This document shows, one piece after another, positions 1 through 7,503 of a stretch of 41,362 nt of DNA. A program made the position numbers and the translations under genes. Every line of letters starts with the position of its first letter. Position 1 is the stretch's first letter. Below the pieces are notes generated by a model. That model was not told the DNA's origin, did no database searches, and saw only the letters and a list, made by a program, of their open reading frames with translations. Source of the DNA: Verrucomicrobiota bacterium. Its GTDB lineage: Bacteria; Verrucomicrobiota; Verrucomicrobiia; Opitutales; Opitutaceae. The DNA is taken from positions 1-41,362 of the forward strand of contig JAGVUB010000037.1 in the NCBI GenBank assembly GCA_019136515.1, in the 5' to 3' direction.

Positions 1-43
1 TCAGACTCACGAAACTGGGCTGGACGGGACGATGGCCTCGCAT
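1..43 (-). CDS. Possible 5' end of a gene running off the left edge
   Basis: Downstream of the LanC-like stop codon on the minus strand, an ATG at 43 opens a frame that stays open to the window edge (14 codons, starting MRGHRP). The 34-base spacing to the LanC-like gene would suit a co-transcribed next gene. There is no convincing Shine-Dalgarno and the stretch is too short to show coding character, so this could be chance. No function can be inferred. Confidence 0.2.
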   Translation of the reverse strand, partial: MRGHRPVQPSFVSL

Positions 44-77
44 GTTGCCACCATAGACCAAGTACGCCGCGTTTCGT

Positions 78-1544
78 TCAACCAATCTCGGACTTTTTCA
101 GCAGCCTGCTAGTCACAGCGGCACCAACCGCACGCAAACTCACCGGAGTCGTTGCCAACGCTTCCCGGACAGCGGGAACCGACATTGATGCAGGCAACCG
201 CCGAACGAGCATCGGGTCGAGACTGCCCTCCACGGCCCTATCGGATTCTTGGCCGACCGACATGGCAGCCAGCGGATGCAAACAAGTCGGCCGAGCCTCA
301 TCGGAGGTCATTCTCAGTTTGGCGTAGGCAAGTCCGGCCACCCCGCTGAGCAGCGACATATCGTCGCCCTCCACGACCGGTTTACGTTCGGCCAAAACCG
401 TTCGCGCCTGCTCTAAAACCGGCTGAAGTCCTACGCCCTCGGAATCGGGAAGAAGCGAACGGCAGGAGTCCAAACCGATAGCGAAACCACCCACTCCGTA
501 TAGCAAAGACGAGTCGAGCTTCGCGAAATCCTGCTCGCTAGTGCGACTCAGCCGGCGCACTGCACGCTCCCAGTCAGCATGCGCCTTCAACCCAACCGGC
601 TCATCGGCATAGGAGTCCGACAACAGGGCCCGCGAAAGTAGGATTCCAAGTGCACCCGTTCCCCAGTTTATTGAATCTTCAGCTTGGACGGAACCGAAAT
701 ATTTCTCCACCCGCCCTTTGAGAATCTGCTTTTCGACCTCGCCTTGTTTGAGCTGCTTGAGCTGACATACGGCATCCTGATCCGGCCAATTCCCGCTCTT
801 CTCATCGAACAACGACTCGGCATAGCCAAACGACCCAAGCAGAAGGCTGGAATAGGAACGCCGCAGGCGAGACCGCACATAGGCCAAGCAATACTCGACC
901 CCAGCATTGCCCTGAACAAAGCTCACCGGAGGGCGGAGCGATGATGGGTTGAAATCCCAGAAGACACCTTCAGTCAGGAGCTTGGTGCCTGCGACCAGTT
1001 GATCTAGCAAGGGATCGAGAAACGCAACTTCCTCGTCGGGTGAGAGGTCGAGGAATCCAAGCGCACCGACTAACGTACCCGCAACCCCCGTGGTGAGGTT
1101 GGATGGCCGGTCGCCCTGCGGCTTTTCCGCCAACAGTGTTCGCGCTCGCTGCATCCAACCGTCCGATATTCCAGGGAACAGCAGATCCGCTTCACGGAAG
1201 AGGTACCACAATCCGGCGGTACCAGCGTAAAACCCGTGCTGCAAAGGGGCCTTGTCGGCACGGCGGGAAATCCATGCGACTGACTTCTGGATCAGTTCAG
1301 CGATCTCTGCATCCTGAGTCTGCCGATAGTACTCCAGTAGCGTGAGTACGATGCCAGGAGATCCGAAGCCAAGGGACATATCAAAAGACGCGGCATTCGC
1401 CTGGCGATAGTTCGCACCCAGCGGCCAGTAGGCGCCATGTCGATCGATCTTTGCTCGATCGACAAGCATCTCGACGATCTCCGCGACGCCATGGGGCACG
1501 GCAGGGGCGTTCACACGGAACTCTTCCGACACTCCGGACTGCAT
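78..1544 (-). CDS. LanC-like protein lacking zinc ligands
   Basis: This 488-residue protein has the alpha/alpha-toroid repeat pattern of the lanthionine synthetase C (LanC) family. Seven Gly-rich turns recur: GFGSPG (59-64), HGFYAGTAG (103-111), TTGVAG (151-156), VQGNAG (210-215), NWGTGALG (293-300), LLYGVGG (347-353) and LLSGVAG (398-404). In zinc-dependent cyclases such as NisC, a Cys and a later Cys-His pair sit in the last turns and hold the catalytic zinc. Here those places read W-G-T-G and L-Y-G, so I see no zinc site. Cyclase domains of class III synthetases also lack these ligands, so cyclisation is not excluded. No precursor peptide or dehydratase is visible in the window. It is divergent from the glycosyltransferase-like gene, sits in the lower-GC segment, and probably belongs to a RiPP or glycoconjugate cluster that continues to the left. 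The ATG at 1544 is chosen because the frame is in family register from there. Confidence 0.75.
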   Translation of the reverse strand: MQSGVSEEFRVNAPAVPHGVAEIVEMLVDRAKIDRHGAYWPLGANYRQANAASFDMSLGFGSPGIVLTLLEYYRQTQDAEIAELIQKSVAWISRRADKAPLQHGFYAGTAGLWYLFREADLLFPGISDGWMQRARTLLAEKPQGDRPSNLTTGVAGTLVGALGFLDLSPDEEVAFLDPLLDQLVAGTKLLTEGVFWDFNPSSLRPPVSFVQGNAGVEYCLAYVRSRLRRSYSSLLLGSFGYAESLFDEKSGNWPDQDAVCQLKQLKQGEVEKQILKGRVEKYFGSVQAEDSINWGTGALGILLSRALLSDSYADEPVGLKAHADWERAVRRLSRTSEQDFAKLDSSLLYGVGGFAIGLDSCRSLLPDSEGVGLQPVLEQARTVLAERKPVVEGDDMSLLSGVAGLAYAKLRMTSDEARPTCLHPLAAMSVGQESDRAVEGSLDPMLVRRLPASMSVPAVREALATTPVSLRAVGAAVTSRLLKKSEIG

Positions 1545-1773
1545 TTCTCGAATTTGTTAGGGTTGCACTGAAATGCGCGTCTCCGCAAACAAGCCATCCA
1601 CGCGCGGTCGGGTTGATGCTGGAAGCATTTCCGGAATTCAAACACATTCTCGCGCTTAACGTATCTTTAACATGGTGCCGTTCGGATTCCCGAAAATGGA
1701 TGGATACGTCAAACGCGATTCCCCATGAATTGAACTTGATACTGCGCCAGCATCACGACGACCTTCCGCCCCA
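1545..1773. promoter_or_regulatory. Divergent intergenic region, LanC-like / glycosyltransferase
   Basis: This 229-base AT-richer spacer separates two divergent starts and must hold both promoters. On the minus strand TTGACG lies 17 bases from GAATCC, a weak sigma-70-like pair. No operator-like palindrome stands out. A 28-codon frame at 1573-1659 is noted elsewhere as unconvincing. Confidence 0.35.
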
Positions 1774-2838
1774 ATGAGTTCGGTTTTCTACCATTGCTGG
1801 TTCGACCCGAGGGAGCCCGAGCCGTATTGCCATCTTGGGACACCGGTAGTGCTTTCGATCGCGACATTGCGACAGTCGTTCGCCGGTAGGATCTACGTGG
1901 TCGACCTTTCGGAGACTCCACGGGACTGGTCGTACTTTCCGGAGAAGTTTGACTTCGAAGTCGTCCGCCACACTCCATCGTTCCGTCAAGTCGCAGCAGC
2001 GGTGCGAGAATGGAAGCACCTCAGCCGAATCCCCGATGTGCACGCTGTGGCCGCTTCCCGCGGGGTCGAGCACGCGGTGTACTCGGACGCCGATGTCTTT
2101 TGGCTAGGGTCGCCGCCGCCACCATCCATCCGCTTCACATTCAACGGATTCAACTCCGGGTACTATCATTACAACCCGGCTGTCGCCGCGGAGTTCATCT
2201 CCCTGTTCAACAGCTACTGCATCCGAGCTGCTCACGATCTACGTTTCCGCAACCGGTTGAAAAAGTACTGCTGGTATGATGGGTGGTACGGCGTTTGGGA
2301 TGAAATGGTACTTCCATTCATGATGCGAAAGCATCCGGGACTCTTCTCGATTTGCCCCAAGGAGGAGCACATCACCACGGGGAACTTGGCCTTGGTCGAC
2401 CTAGCAGAGGCCACAGCCTTCCACGCGAATCCCTCTTCGCTTTCCAATCCCTACCCTCGACCGGGAGGCAACCGCCAGCACTCGCCCGGCATCTATGCCC
2501 TCACGATCAAAGAGATATCAGAGCGGACACAGGGGATTCTGGATGAGGATGACTTTGTAACGATCTTCGCCCACACCGAACTCGACGAGTTCAGGTATCG
2601 ACAATTTTCGCTGGCAGCGATCAGAGACCGCCTGCACCTCGGCGCACGAGCGGGAAGTCCGTGGCATACTGAACTCGATTGCTTTCTCCCTGGAGCAACT
2701 CCGGTTCGAGGAGCATGGAAACGTATCCGAGGGCATTACTGGGGAATTCGCCACCGCATCCGCCATCGGACTGGAGTACCCAAGACATTCCGCGGACTGC
2801 CCGACGCTCCCAAGGAGCGGACTGCTACGGCTTTGTGA
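1774..2838 (+). CDS. GT-A-fold glycosyltransferase-like protein
   Basis: This 354-residue soluble protein has no signal peptide or membrane segment. Residues 1-45 look like the opening beta-alpha unit of a nucleotide-sugar binding fold (TPVVLSIATLRQSF, then RIYVVDLS). Residues 103-113 (YSDADVFWLGS) contain a D-x-D in the position where GT-A enzymes bind the metal-nucleotide sugar. A later WDEMVLPFM (175-183) resembles the D/E-containing acceptor-side motif of such enzymes. The C-terminal 60 residues are Arg-rich and basic. I infer a sugar transferase but cannot name donor or acceptor. It lies divergent to the LanC-like gene in the same low-GC segment, so it may glycosylate a peptide or surface product of the same island. 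A hydrolase or non-catalytic relative is possible if the D-x-D is coincidental. Confidence 0.55.
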   Translation: MSSVFYHCWFDPREPEPYCHLGTPVVLSIATLRQSFAGRIYVVDLSETPRDWSYFPEKFDFEVVRHTPSFRQVAAAVREWKHLSRIPDVHAVAASRGVEHAVYSDADVFWLGSPPPPSIRFTFNGFNSGYYHYNPAVAAEFISLFNSYCIRAAHDLRFRNRLKKYCWYDGWYGVWDEMVLPFMMRKHPGLFSICPKEEHITTGNLALVDLAEATAFHANPSSLSNPYPRPGGNRQHSPGIYALTIKEISERTQGILDEDDFVTIFAHTELDEFRYRQFSLAAIRDRLHLGARAGSPWHTELDCFLPGATPVRGAWKRIRGHYWGIRHRIRHRTGVPKTFRGLPDAPKERTATAL

Positions 2839-3022
2839 GGTCCCCTTTGCGTAGGTTGCCACAAGGTTGCCAGAAACGTGTTTTTCGCTTCCCCGCGCTG
2901 CATCTGTCTGCTTTTCTTTTCCTGTCACAAGTCACTAGCAATCAACCAAGTCCGCGATTACTAGCAACTTAGCTCAATTCCCGACTCTCCGTTCGATCCC
3001 TAGTCGGGCAGCCATCTTCCCG
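2839..3022. other. Island-edge spacer with a 7-bp hairpin
   Basis: No gene is seen between the glycosyltransferase stop and the terminator. The stretch is AT-richer up to about 2978. CCCGACT (2980-2986) and AGTCGGG (3002-3008) are perfect inverted repeats around a 15-base loop and overlap the tRNA-like sequence described separately. Confidence 0.5.
2991..3014 (+). repeat. Putative attachment site: tRNA 3'-end duplicate
   Basis: The bases read as the last third of a tRNA. G53 is followed by the T-loop TTCGATC (2992-2998), the T-stem 3' strand CCTAG (2999-3003), the acceptor 3' strand TCGGGCA (3004-3010), discriminator G (3011) and CCA (3012-3014). The upstream T-stem strand should be CTAGG but reads CTCCG, and no 5' half (expected TGCCCGA) lies about 75 bases upstream, so this is not a whole tRNA gene. 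Tyrosine-recombinase islands typically leave such a 3'-end copy at the end away from the intact tRNA. A72 with G73 (so U1-A72) and C71 fits tRNA-Gln best, but tRNA-Asn cannot be excluded. The base-composition change at this point supports an island boundary. Confidence 0.6.
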
Positions 3023-3050
3023 CCCAAGACCGCCCGGTCTTGGGTTATTT
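3023..3050 (+). terminator. Rho-independent terminator (9-bp stem)
   Basis: CCCAAGACC (3023-3031) and GGTCTTGGG (3036-3044) form a perfect stem with a 4-base loop, followed by TTATTT on the plus strand. It lies between the converging island gene and the ECF sigma gene. The T-tract serves the plus direction, but the hairpin could also end the minus-strand transcript. Confidence 0.7.
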
Positions 3051-3077
3051 GTCGCCAGCACGCAAGCGGGCCGTCGT

Positions 3078-3662
3078 TCAGGCGGCAGTCTCCGCCAACA
3101 TGCGCAATCGCAACCTCGCTCGGTACAGGCGGTTCTCCACCGCCTTCGGCGAGCATCCGACGATCTCCGCGATCTCCGCCATCGACTTCCCCTCGTAGGC
3201 GAACAGCACGATCGCCGTGCGCTGCTCCAGCGGCAGCGCCGCCACCGCTCGCTGCACCGCCTCGCGCCGCTCGTCCTCTTCCCGCGCCCGAGCCACGGCG
3301 GTCGGCGACACCGCCTCGTCCGCCACCTCGCGCCCGGTCTCCAACCAATCGTCGAGTGAAAGCGTCGGCCGACGCCGCCACCAGCGCAGGCGGTTTCGCG
3401 CCTGGTTCGCCGCGATCGTGAACAGCCAAGCGGAGAAGCGCGCGCCGGCCCGGTACGTGGCGCGTTTGGTGTAGACGCGAACGAAAACCTCTTGCGCGAG
3501 GTCATCCGCCTCCGCGCCATTGCCGACCAGTCGGAACAGAAACCGTTTCACCGGGAGCTCCCACCGCCGCATCAGCTCGGTCAATGCGCTGTCGTCGCCG
3601 CCCTGCAGGCGTTCCATGAGCTGCTCGTCGCCCGGGCCGTTGTCGTGCTCCTCAGTGGCCAT
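3078..3662 (-). CDS. ECF RNA polymerase sigma factor (CnrH-like role)
   Basis: This 194-residue protein is a two-domain extracytoplasmic-function sigma factor. Region 2 (about 26-95) includes the core-binding DDLAQEVFVRVY motif and the WLFTIAANQARN segment that contacts the -10 element. A linker at about 100-130 follows. Region 4 (about 136-190) ends in a helix-turn-helix (GKSMAEIAEIVGCSPKAVEN). Its ATG lies inside the end of the periplasmic sensor gene (11-bp overlap), so it is the last gene of a three-gene minus-strand operon: anti-sigma, sensor, sigma. This is the order of cnrYXH in Cupriavidus metal resistance. The divergent efflux operon is the likely regulon. The family assignment is firm; the metal-responsive role is inferred from context. 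Confidence 0.92.
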   Translation of the reverse strand: MATEEHDNGPGDEQLMERLQGGDDSALTELMRRWELPVKRFLFRLVGNGAEADDLAQEVFVRVYTKRATYRAGARFSAWLFTIAANQARNRLRWWRRRPTLSLDDWLETGREVADEAVSPTAVARAREEDERREAVQRAVAALPLEQRTAIVLFAYEGKSMAEIAEIVGCSPKAVENRLYRARLRLRMLAETAA

Positions 3663-4146
3663 GCTCGGCGTGCGGGTCTTTCAGATCCAGCTCCGGCGCA
3701 CCACCATGGCCGAACGTCGCCACGCGCGCCCGCATCAGCTCGAGGTAGCGGCGTCCTTCCCCGGGCGGCATCTCAGCCGCCACCCGCTCCAGATGGCGCA
3801 GCAGCGACGTCTCGCACTCCGTGCTCAACGCCCGAATCCGCTGTTCCGCCGCCGCCAGCGCCGCCGGATCGGCCGGCTGCGCGCGCCGGAGCGCGTCGCG
3901 CTCCTGCTTCGCCGCGCCGATCGCTAGGCAGTGTCCCTCGCACACGGTCGCGTACTCACGGTGCAGTCGCTCGATCGCCGCCACCTGGGCGTCGCTGAGG
4001 TGAAAGTCCCGTTTCAGCCAGGCCGTCACATCCCGCCGATCCGCCGCTGCGTGCAGCGCCGGGTCGCAGCCGGTCCGGTAGCCGAGCACGCCGACCACCA
4101 GCGCCACGCCGACCAACCCGAGCACGACCGTACCGGCGTGTTTCAC
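3652..4146 (-). CDS. Periplasmic metal-sensing protein, CnrX/Spy-like
   Basis: This 164-residue protein has an N-terminal membrane anchor or uncleaved signal (about 5-22) and then an all-helical periplasmic domain. The segment around 47-73 (DFHLSDAQVAAIERLHREY, then VCEGHC) matches the heavy-metal-resistance/CnrX helical hairpin pattern. Conserved-looking Cys 69, 73 and 111, His 49, 62, 72 and 118, and a His/Asp-rich tail (DPHAEHGH) offer metal ligands. In cnrYXH systems the equivalent protein binds metal and releases the sigma factor from its anti-sigma. The start is GTG at 4146. It overlaps the anti-sigma stop in a GTGA tetranucleotide and is preceded by GAGGAG at good spacing, so translation is coupled. 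Which metal is bound cannot be read from sequence; the neighbouring pump suggests Cu(I)/Ag(I). Confidence 0.75.
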   Translation of the reverse strand: MKHAGTVVLGLVGVALVVGVLGYRTGCDPALHAAADRRDVTAWLKRDFHLSDAQVAAIERLHREYATVCEGHCLAIGAAKQERDALRRAQPADPAALAAAEQRIRALSTECETSLLRHLERVAAEMPPGEGRRYLELMRARVATFGHGGAPELDLKDPHAEHGH

Positions 4147-4454
4147 GGGGACTCCTCGTCCAGCCCGGTCTGGATCCGGGCGTCGAGACTGGCCACGTAG
4201 CCGGCCAGGAGCGTGTCGCGGTCGGCGCGCACATGGACCTGCGCCGCCGTGTGTCCGATCCATCCGGACAACCCCGCCGTCAGCACCACCGCGGCGGCCA
4301 GCCCCGTCGCGTGGGCCCGCACGAACCCCGCCCACGAGCCCGCGCCCCGGAGCGCGTCGATGCGCCGCCAGACCTCGCCTCGGAAACGGCTGTCCGGCGG
4401 CGGGCTCACCCGCCACACCTGCAGGTTCTGGATCAGTGGTTCGTTCGGTTTCAT
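4143..4454 (-). CDS. Single-pass anti-sigma factor (CnrY-like role)
   Basis: This is a small 103-residue protein. It has a short cytoplasmic N-terminus containing the FRGEVWRRIDAL helix, which would bind sigma, one membrane segment (about 50-66, TGLAAAVVLTAGLSGWI), and a short periplasmic tail. The size and topology match CnrY-type anti-sigma proteins. It is the first gene of the trio and ends in a GTGA overlap with the sensor gene. I chose the ATG at 4454 because the upstream in-frame extension (to 4535) is low-complexity and runs into the divergent promoter. There is no strong Shine-Dalgarno at 4454. No zinc-binding anti-sigma (ZAS) Cys/His motif is present, so control must come through the sensor rather than direct metal binding. 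Confidence 0.65.
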   Translation of the reverse strand: MKPNEPLIQNLQVWRVSPPPDSRFRGEVWRRIDALRGAGSWAGFVRAHATGLAAAVVLTAGLSGWIGHTAAQVHVRADRDTLLAGYVASLDARIQTGLDEESP

Positions 4455-4633
4455 GGCGACAAGTCTCGTTGCGGCGCCGCTCCAGTCGGACCGGCCACCG
4501 TCACACTGTACACCATTCCGCGCGGAATCACTCAAAACCTCCTGTGGGTGGGGGGATCACGCCCAAGCGCGGCCGCCGCCGGCGAGGGATTGCACGGCGG
4601 CCGGTGTACCTCGTTCGGAAACCACCCGCCTCG
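4455..4633. promoter_or_regulatory. Divergent control region with 14-bp palindrome
   Basis: This spacer lies between the anti-sigma start and the efflux operon start. It contains a perfect palindrome ATTCCGCGCGGAAT at 4515-4528. The operon promoters must lie here. The palindrome could be an operator or, with its two GGAAT ends, overlap ECF-type -35 elements pointing each way. Neither use is demonstrated. Confidence 0.45.
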
Positions 4634-6019
4634 ATGCCGTTCTCGCGCTCCCAGTCCCGTTCAAAGATCCGCCCGACGCGCCTCCTTCGGCAGCGCCTCC
4701 TCGTCGCCGCGGCGCTCCTCGGCGGAACACTCGCAGTCGCTTCCGACCGGTCCACCGGGATCGCGACGCCGGGCTCCGCTGCTGCGCGGCACCCGTCCGA
4801 GGAACGTCGCACCACTTCGCCAGCCACGATCCCTCCGCCCGCTGCAGACTCCGCACCGGAGGAACTCGTGCGCTTCGCCCTGCTCCACCATCCGTCCGTC
4901 GCTGCGGCCCGGCACGACTGGGAGGCCGCACAGCATTCCATCGCGCCTGCGAAGTCGCTCCCCGACCCGCAGCTCACCTTCCAAGCCGACATCACCTCCA
5001 TGGTGATGTCGCTCATGCCGGGCGTGATGTTCGATATCATGAACCCCGGCAAGCGCGCCGCCATGGGGCGCGAGGCCGAGGCCGCGCTCGCCGTCGCACG
5101 GACGCAGTACGCAGGCACGCTCGTCAGCGTCGCCGCCGAGGCGCGCCGCGCCCTGATCGAACTCGCTTACCTCGATGCCGCCATCGCCCTGCGCACAGCC
5201 TCCGCCGATACCGCGGAGCAGAGCGAACTGCTCGCCGCCAGCGCGTACGCCGCCGGGCGCGGCATGGATGCCTCGCTCGCCGCGCAGATCCAAGCCGCGG
5301 ACACGGCCGAACGCTTCCGCTCCGAGGCCGCTCAGCTCCTCGACCGCCGCATTGCCGCCCGCGCCCGCCTCAAGTCCGCGCTCGGCCTCTCGCCGGAGTC
5401 CGCCGATCCGGCCTGGCCTGCCGTCAAACTCACCCCCACCGCGCTCCCCACCACCGATGAGCTCTGGCGCCGCGTCCAGACTTCGAATCCCGACCTCGCC
5501 CGCATGCGCGCCATGGTCGAGATGACCGTCGCCGGCACCGAGCTCGCGCGCCGCGGTGGTTCGCCCGACTTTTCAGTGGGCCTGATGGCCGATGTGAAGA
5601 CCGCGCCGTGGATGTGGCGCCCGAGCGCCACGATGACGTTGCCGATCTGGCGCACCAAGATCCGCGAGACCATCGCCGTAGCCGATGCGCGGCGCGAGGC
5701 CGCCGTCGCGCGCGTCTCCGTCGAGCAACTCGACATGGCCGCCGCGCTCGCGCGCATGCTCGCGATGGTCGCCGAGGCCGACCGGATGATCGACTACCTC
5801 GACCACTCGGCCTTGCCCGCCATCGCCCGGCAGCGCCGCACCGTCGAGTCCGGTTACCACACCGGCACGGGCACCGCCGCCATGATCCTCGAGGCCGCCG
5901 CCATGGACCTCGCCATGCAGGCCGAACGCCTCGCCGCCCTGCGCGAACGCGAACTCGCCGTGATCGACCTCCTCGCGATGACCGCCGGCGTCGCACCCGA
6001 ACCCCTTCCGTCGCCATGA
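4634..6019 (+). CDS. TolC-family outer-membrane efflux protein (CusC/CzcC-like)
   Basis: This 461-residue protein has a basic N-terminus and a hydrophobic signal (about 17-36) followed by two helical-hairpin OEP repeats typical of outer-membrane factors. Residues about 100-260 form the first coiled-coil unit and about 300-455 the second. Met-rich patches (TSMVMSLMPGVMFDIM, PWMWRPSATM) could line a metal path. The ATG at 4634 is preferred over the in-frame ATG at 4436 because only from 4634 does a signal peptide appear; the earlier extension is Arg-rich and overlaps the promoter. Its stop overlaps the next start (ATGA), so it is translated together with the CusB-like adaptor. It should form the outer-membrane exit duct of the metal pump. 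Confidence 0.85.
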   Translation: MPFSRSQSRSKIRPTRLLRQRLLVAAALLGGTLAVASDRSTGIATPGSAAARHPSEERRTTSPATIPPPAADSAPEELVRFALLHHPSVAAARHDWEAAQHSIAPAKSLPDPQLTFQADITSMVMSLMPGVMFDIMNPGKRAAMGREAEAALAVARTQYAGTLVSVAAEARRALIELAYLDAAIALRTASADTAEQSELLAASAYAAGRGMDASLAAQIQAADTAERFRSEAAQLLDRRIAARARLKSALGLSPESADPAWPAVKLTPTALPTTDELWRRVQTSNPDLARMRAMVEMTVAGTELARRGGSPDFSVGLMADVKTAPWMWRPSATMTLPIWRTKIRETIAVADARREAAVARVSVEQLDMAAALARMLAMVAEADRMIDYLDHSALPAIARQRRTVESGYHTGTGTAAMILEAAAMDLAMQAERLAALRERELAVIDLLAMTAGVAPEPLPSP

Positions 6020-7308
6020 ACCGTCTCCTTTCATTGTTCACGCTCACTGCCCTGCTCGCGCTTGTCGCCGGTTGCTCGCGTTCTCCCGACGCGCACAACC
6101 ACGCCGACGCCACCGCGCCGGCCGCCGCCGAGACTCCCGCCAACGGGCCGAAATTCCACTGCCCGATGCACCCCACCTACGTCGCCGACCGGCCGGGCGA
6201 CTGCCCGATCTGCGGCATGAGCCTGGTGCCGATCAAGAGCGCGGCCGCATCGGCTTCCCATGGCCACGCCGCCGTGCCCGGGCGGGCCGCGATCGAGCTC
6301 GGCGCCGACAAGCGCCAACTCATCGGCCTCACCCTCGCCCCAGTCGAGCGCCGCGAGCTCGCACAGACAGTGCGCGCCGTCGCCGTGGTCGAGCACGATG
6401 AAACCCGCACCTCGCGCATCGCGCCGCGCTTCGGCGGCTGGGTGCGCAAACTCCACGTCGCATTCACCGGCGCCGCCGTCACGCAAGGCGGTCCGCTGCT
6501 CACCGTCTACAGCCCCGAGGTCTACGCCGCGCAGAACGACTACCTCGTCGCTTGGCGCGCGCTCCGCGATCTCCCAGTCGACGCGCCCGCGACCCGCCGC
6601 TCCGCCGTCACCGCCTTGCTCGACGCCGCCCGCACGCGCCTCGCGCTCTGGGAGATCGGCGACACCGAGCTGCGCGCACTCGAGGAACGCGACGCGCCCA
6701 GCGCCGAGCTGATCATCCGGTCCCCGCGCGACGGCCACGTGCTCACGAAACAGGCGGTGGAAGGAAAGGCGTTCATGGCCGGCGACACGCTCTACGAGAT
6801 CGCCGACCTCACGCACCTCTGGTTGCAGGCACGCGTCGCCGAGACCGACCTGCCGCTGCTCGCGGTCGGTCAGGAAGCGTTGGTGACATTCGCCAGCCCG
6901 GCGCTGCCGGCCTTCACCGCCCCGGTCACGTTCATCGATCCGCACATCGACCCGGTGACCCGTCGCGGCACCGTACGACTCGAGACCGACAACCCCGAAC
7001 ATCGCCTCCGCCCCGACCTCTGGGCCGATGTGGAGATCGAGATCCCGCTCGGCGAGAAACTCGTCGTGCCCGCCGCCGCCGTGATCGACACCGGCAAGCG
7101 CCACATCGCCTTCGTCGCCGGCGCCGACGACCGCATCGAACCGCGCGTCGTGAAGCTCGGCGCGCGCACGAGCGAGTTTCTCGAGGTCCGCGACGGTCTC
7201 GCCGCCGGCGAGCGGGTCGTGTCCCGCGCGCTCTTCCTCGTCGATTCCGAGAGCCAACTCCAGGCCGCCCTCGCCGGCATGGGCGCCGCGGGCGAACACA
7301 AACACTGA
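6016..7308 (+). CDS. cusB: CusB-like periplasmic adaptor with heavy-metal-binding domain
   Basis: This 430-residue membrane-fusion protein is a lipoprotein by sequence: the lipobox LVAGC places the lipidated Cys at residue 20. Residues 47-72 form a heavy-metal-binding domain with Cys49, His52, Cys63 and Cys66 (HCPMHP ... CPICGM), as found in CusB-type adaptors. Beta-barrel and lipoyl segments follow: GGWVRKLHVAFTGAAVTQGG starts the lipoyl half, and RSPRDGHVLTKQAVEGKAF is the return half. The C-terminus is His-rich (GEHKH). It links the RND pump to the outer-membrane channel and probably receives Cu(I)/Ag(I). The start overlaps the channel gene stop by four bases. The symbol is by family resemblance. 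Confidence 0.88.
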   Translation: MNRLLSLFTLTALLALVAGCSRSPDAHNHADATAPAAAETPANGPKFHCPMHPTYVADRPGDCPICGMSLVPIKSAAASASHGHAAVPGRAAIELGADKRQLIGLTLAPVERRELAQTVRAVAVVEHDETRTSRIAPRFGGWVRKLHVAFTGAAVTQGGPLLTVYSPEVYAAQNDYLVAWRALRDLPVDAPATRRSAVTALLDAARTRLALWEIGDTELRALEERDAPSAELIIRSPRDGHVLTKQAVEGKAFMAGDTLYEIADLTHLWLQARVAETDLPLLAVGQEALVTFASPALPAFTAPVTFIDPHIDPVTRRGTVRLETDNPEHRLRPDLWADVEIEIPLGEKLVVPAAAVIDTGKRHIAFVAGADDRIEPRVVKLGARTSEFLEVRDGLAAGERVVSRALFLVDSESQLQAALAGMGAAGEHKH

Positions 7309-7503
7309 ACCGGAACCGAGCCATTGGACACAGAGCTCACAGAGGCGGAGGAGTTCACAGAGATCGGAGCAAGTGTTTCCAGAACCCAGCCCATCTGTGG
7401 CTCCGCCACCACTCCCACTCTCACCAAACACCGCTCCGTGCCCTCCTCCGCCTCTCCTCTTCCTCTGTGACCTGCCCGAAATGCCTTCGCTGAGCTGAAG
7501 CCC
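7309..7503. repeat. Dispersed-type inverted repeat between adaptor and pump genes
   Basis: This 195-base non-coding gap interrupts an otherwise tight operon. It holds AGAGGCGGAGGAG (7341-7353) and its exact complement CTCCTCCGCCTCT (7443-7455), about 90 bases apart. CACAGAG motifs repeat on the left and TCACAGAGG appears in the opposite sense on the right. The inverted symmetry and CACAGAG vocabulary look like a dispersed intergenic repeat rather than a promoter. A long stem could affect expression of the downstream pump gene. Confidence 0.6.

Noticed and set aside
1573-1659. 28-codon frame between the LanC-like and glycosyltransferase genes, considered as a lanthipeptide precursor
   Set aside because: No Cys, no leader-like motif, no ribosome binding site; it is shorter than typical precursors and overlaps the divergent promoter region.
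2939-3014. Complete tRNA gene
   Set aside because: Only the 3' third fits. The 5' acceptor strand, D-arm and anticodon arm are absent and the T-stem does not pair fully.
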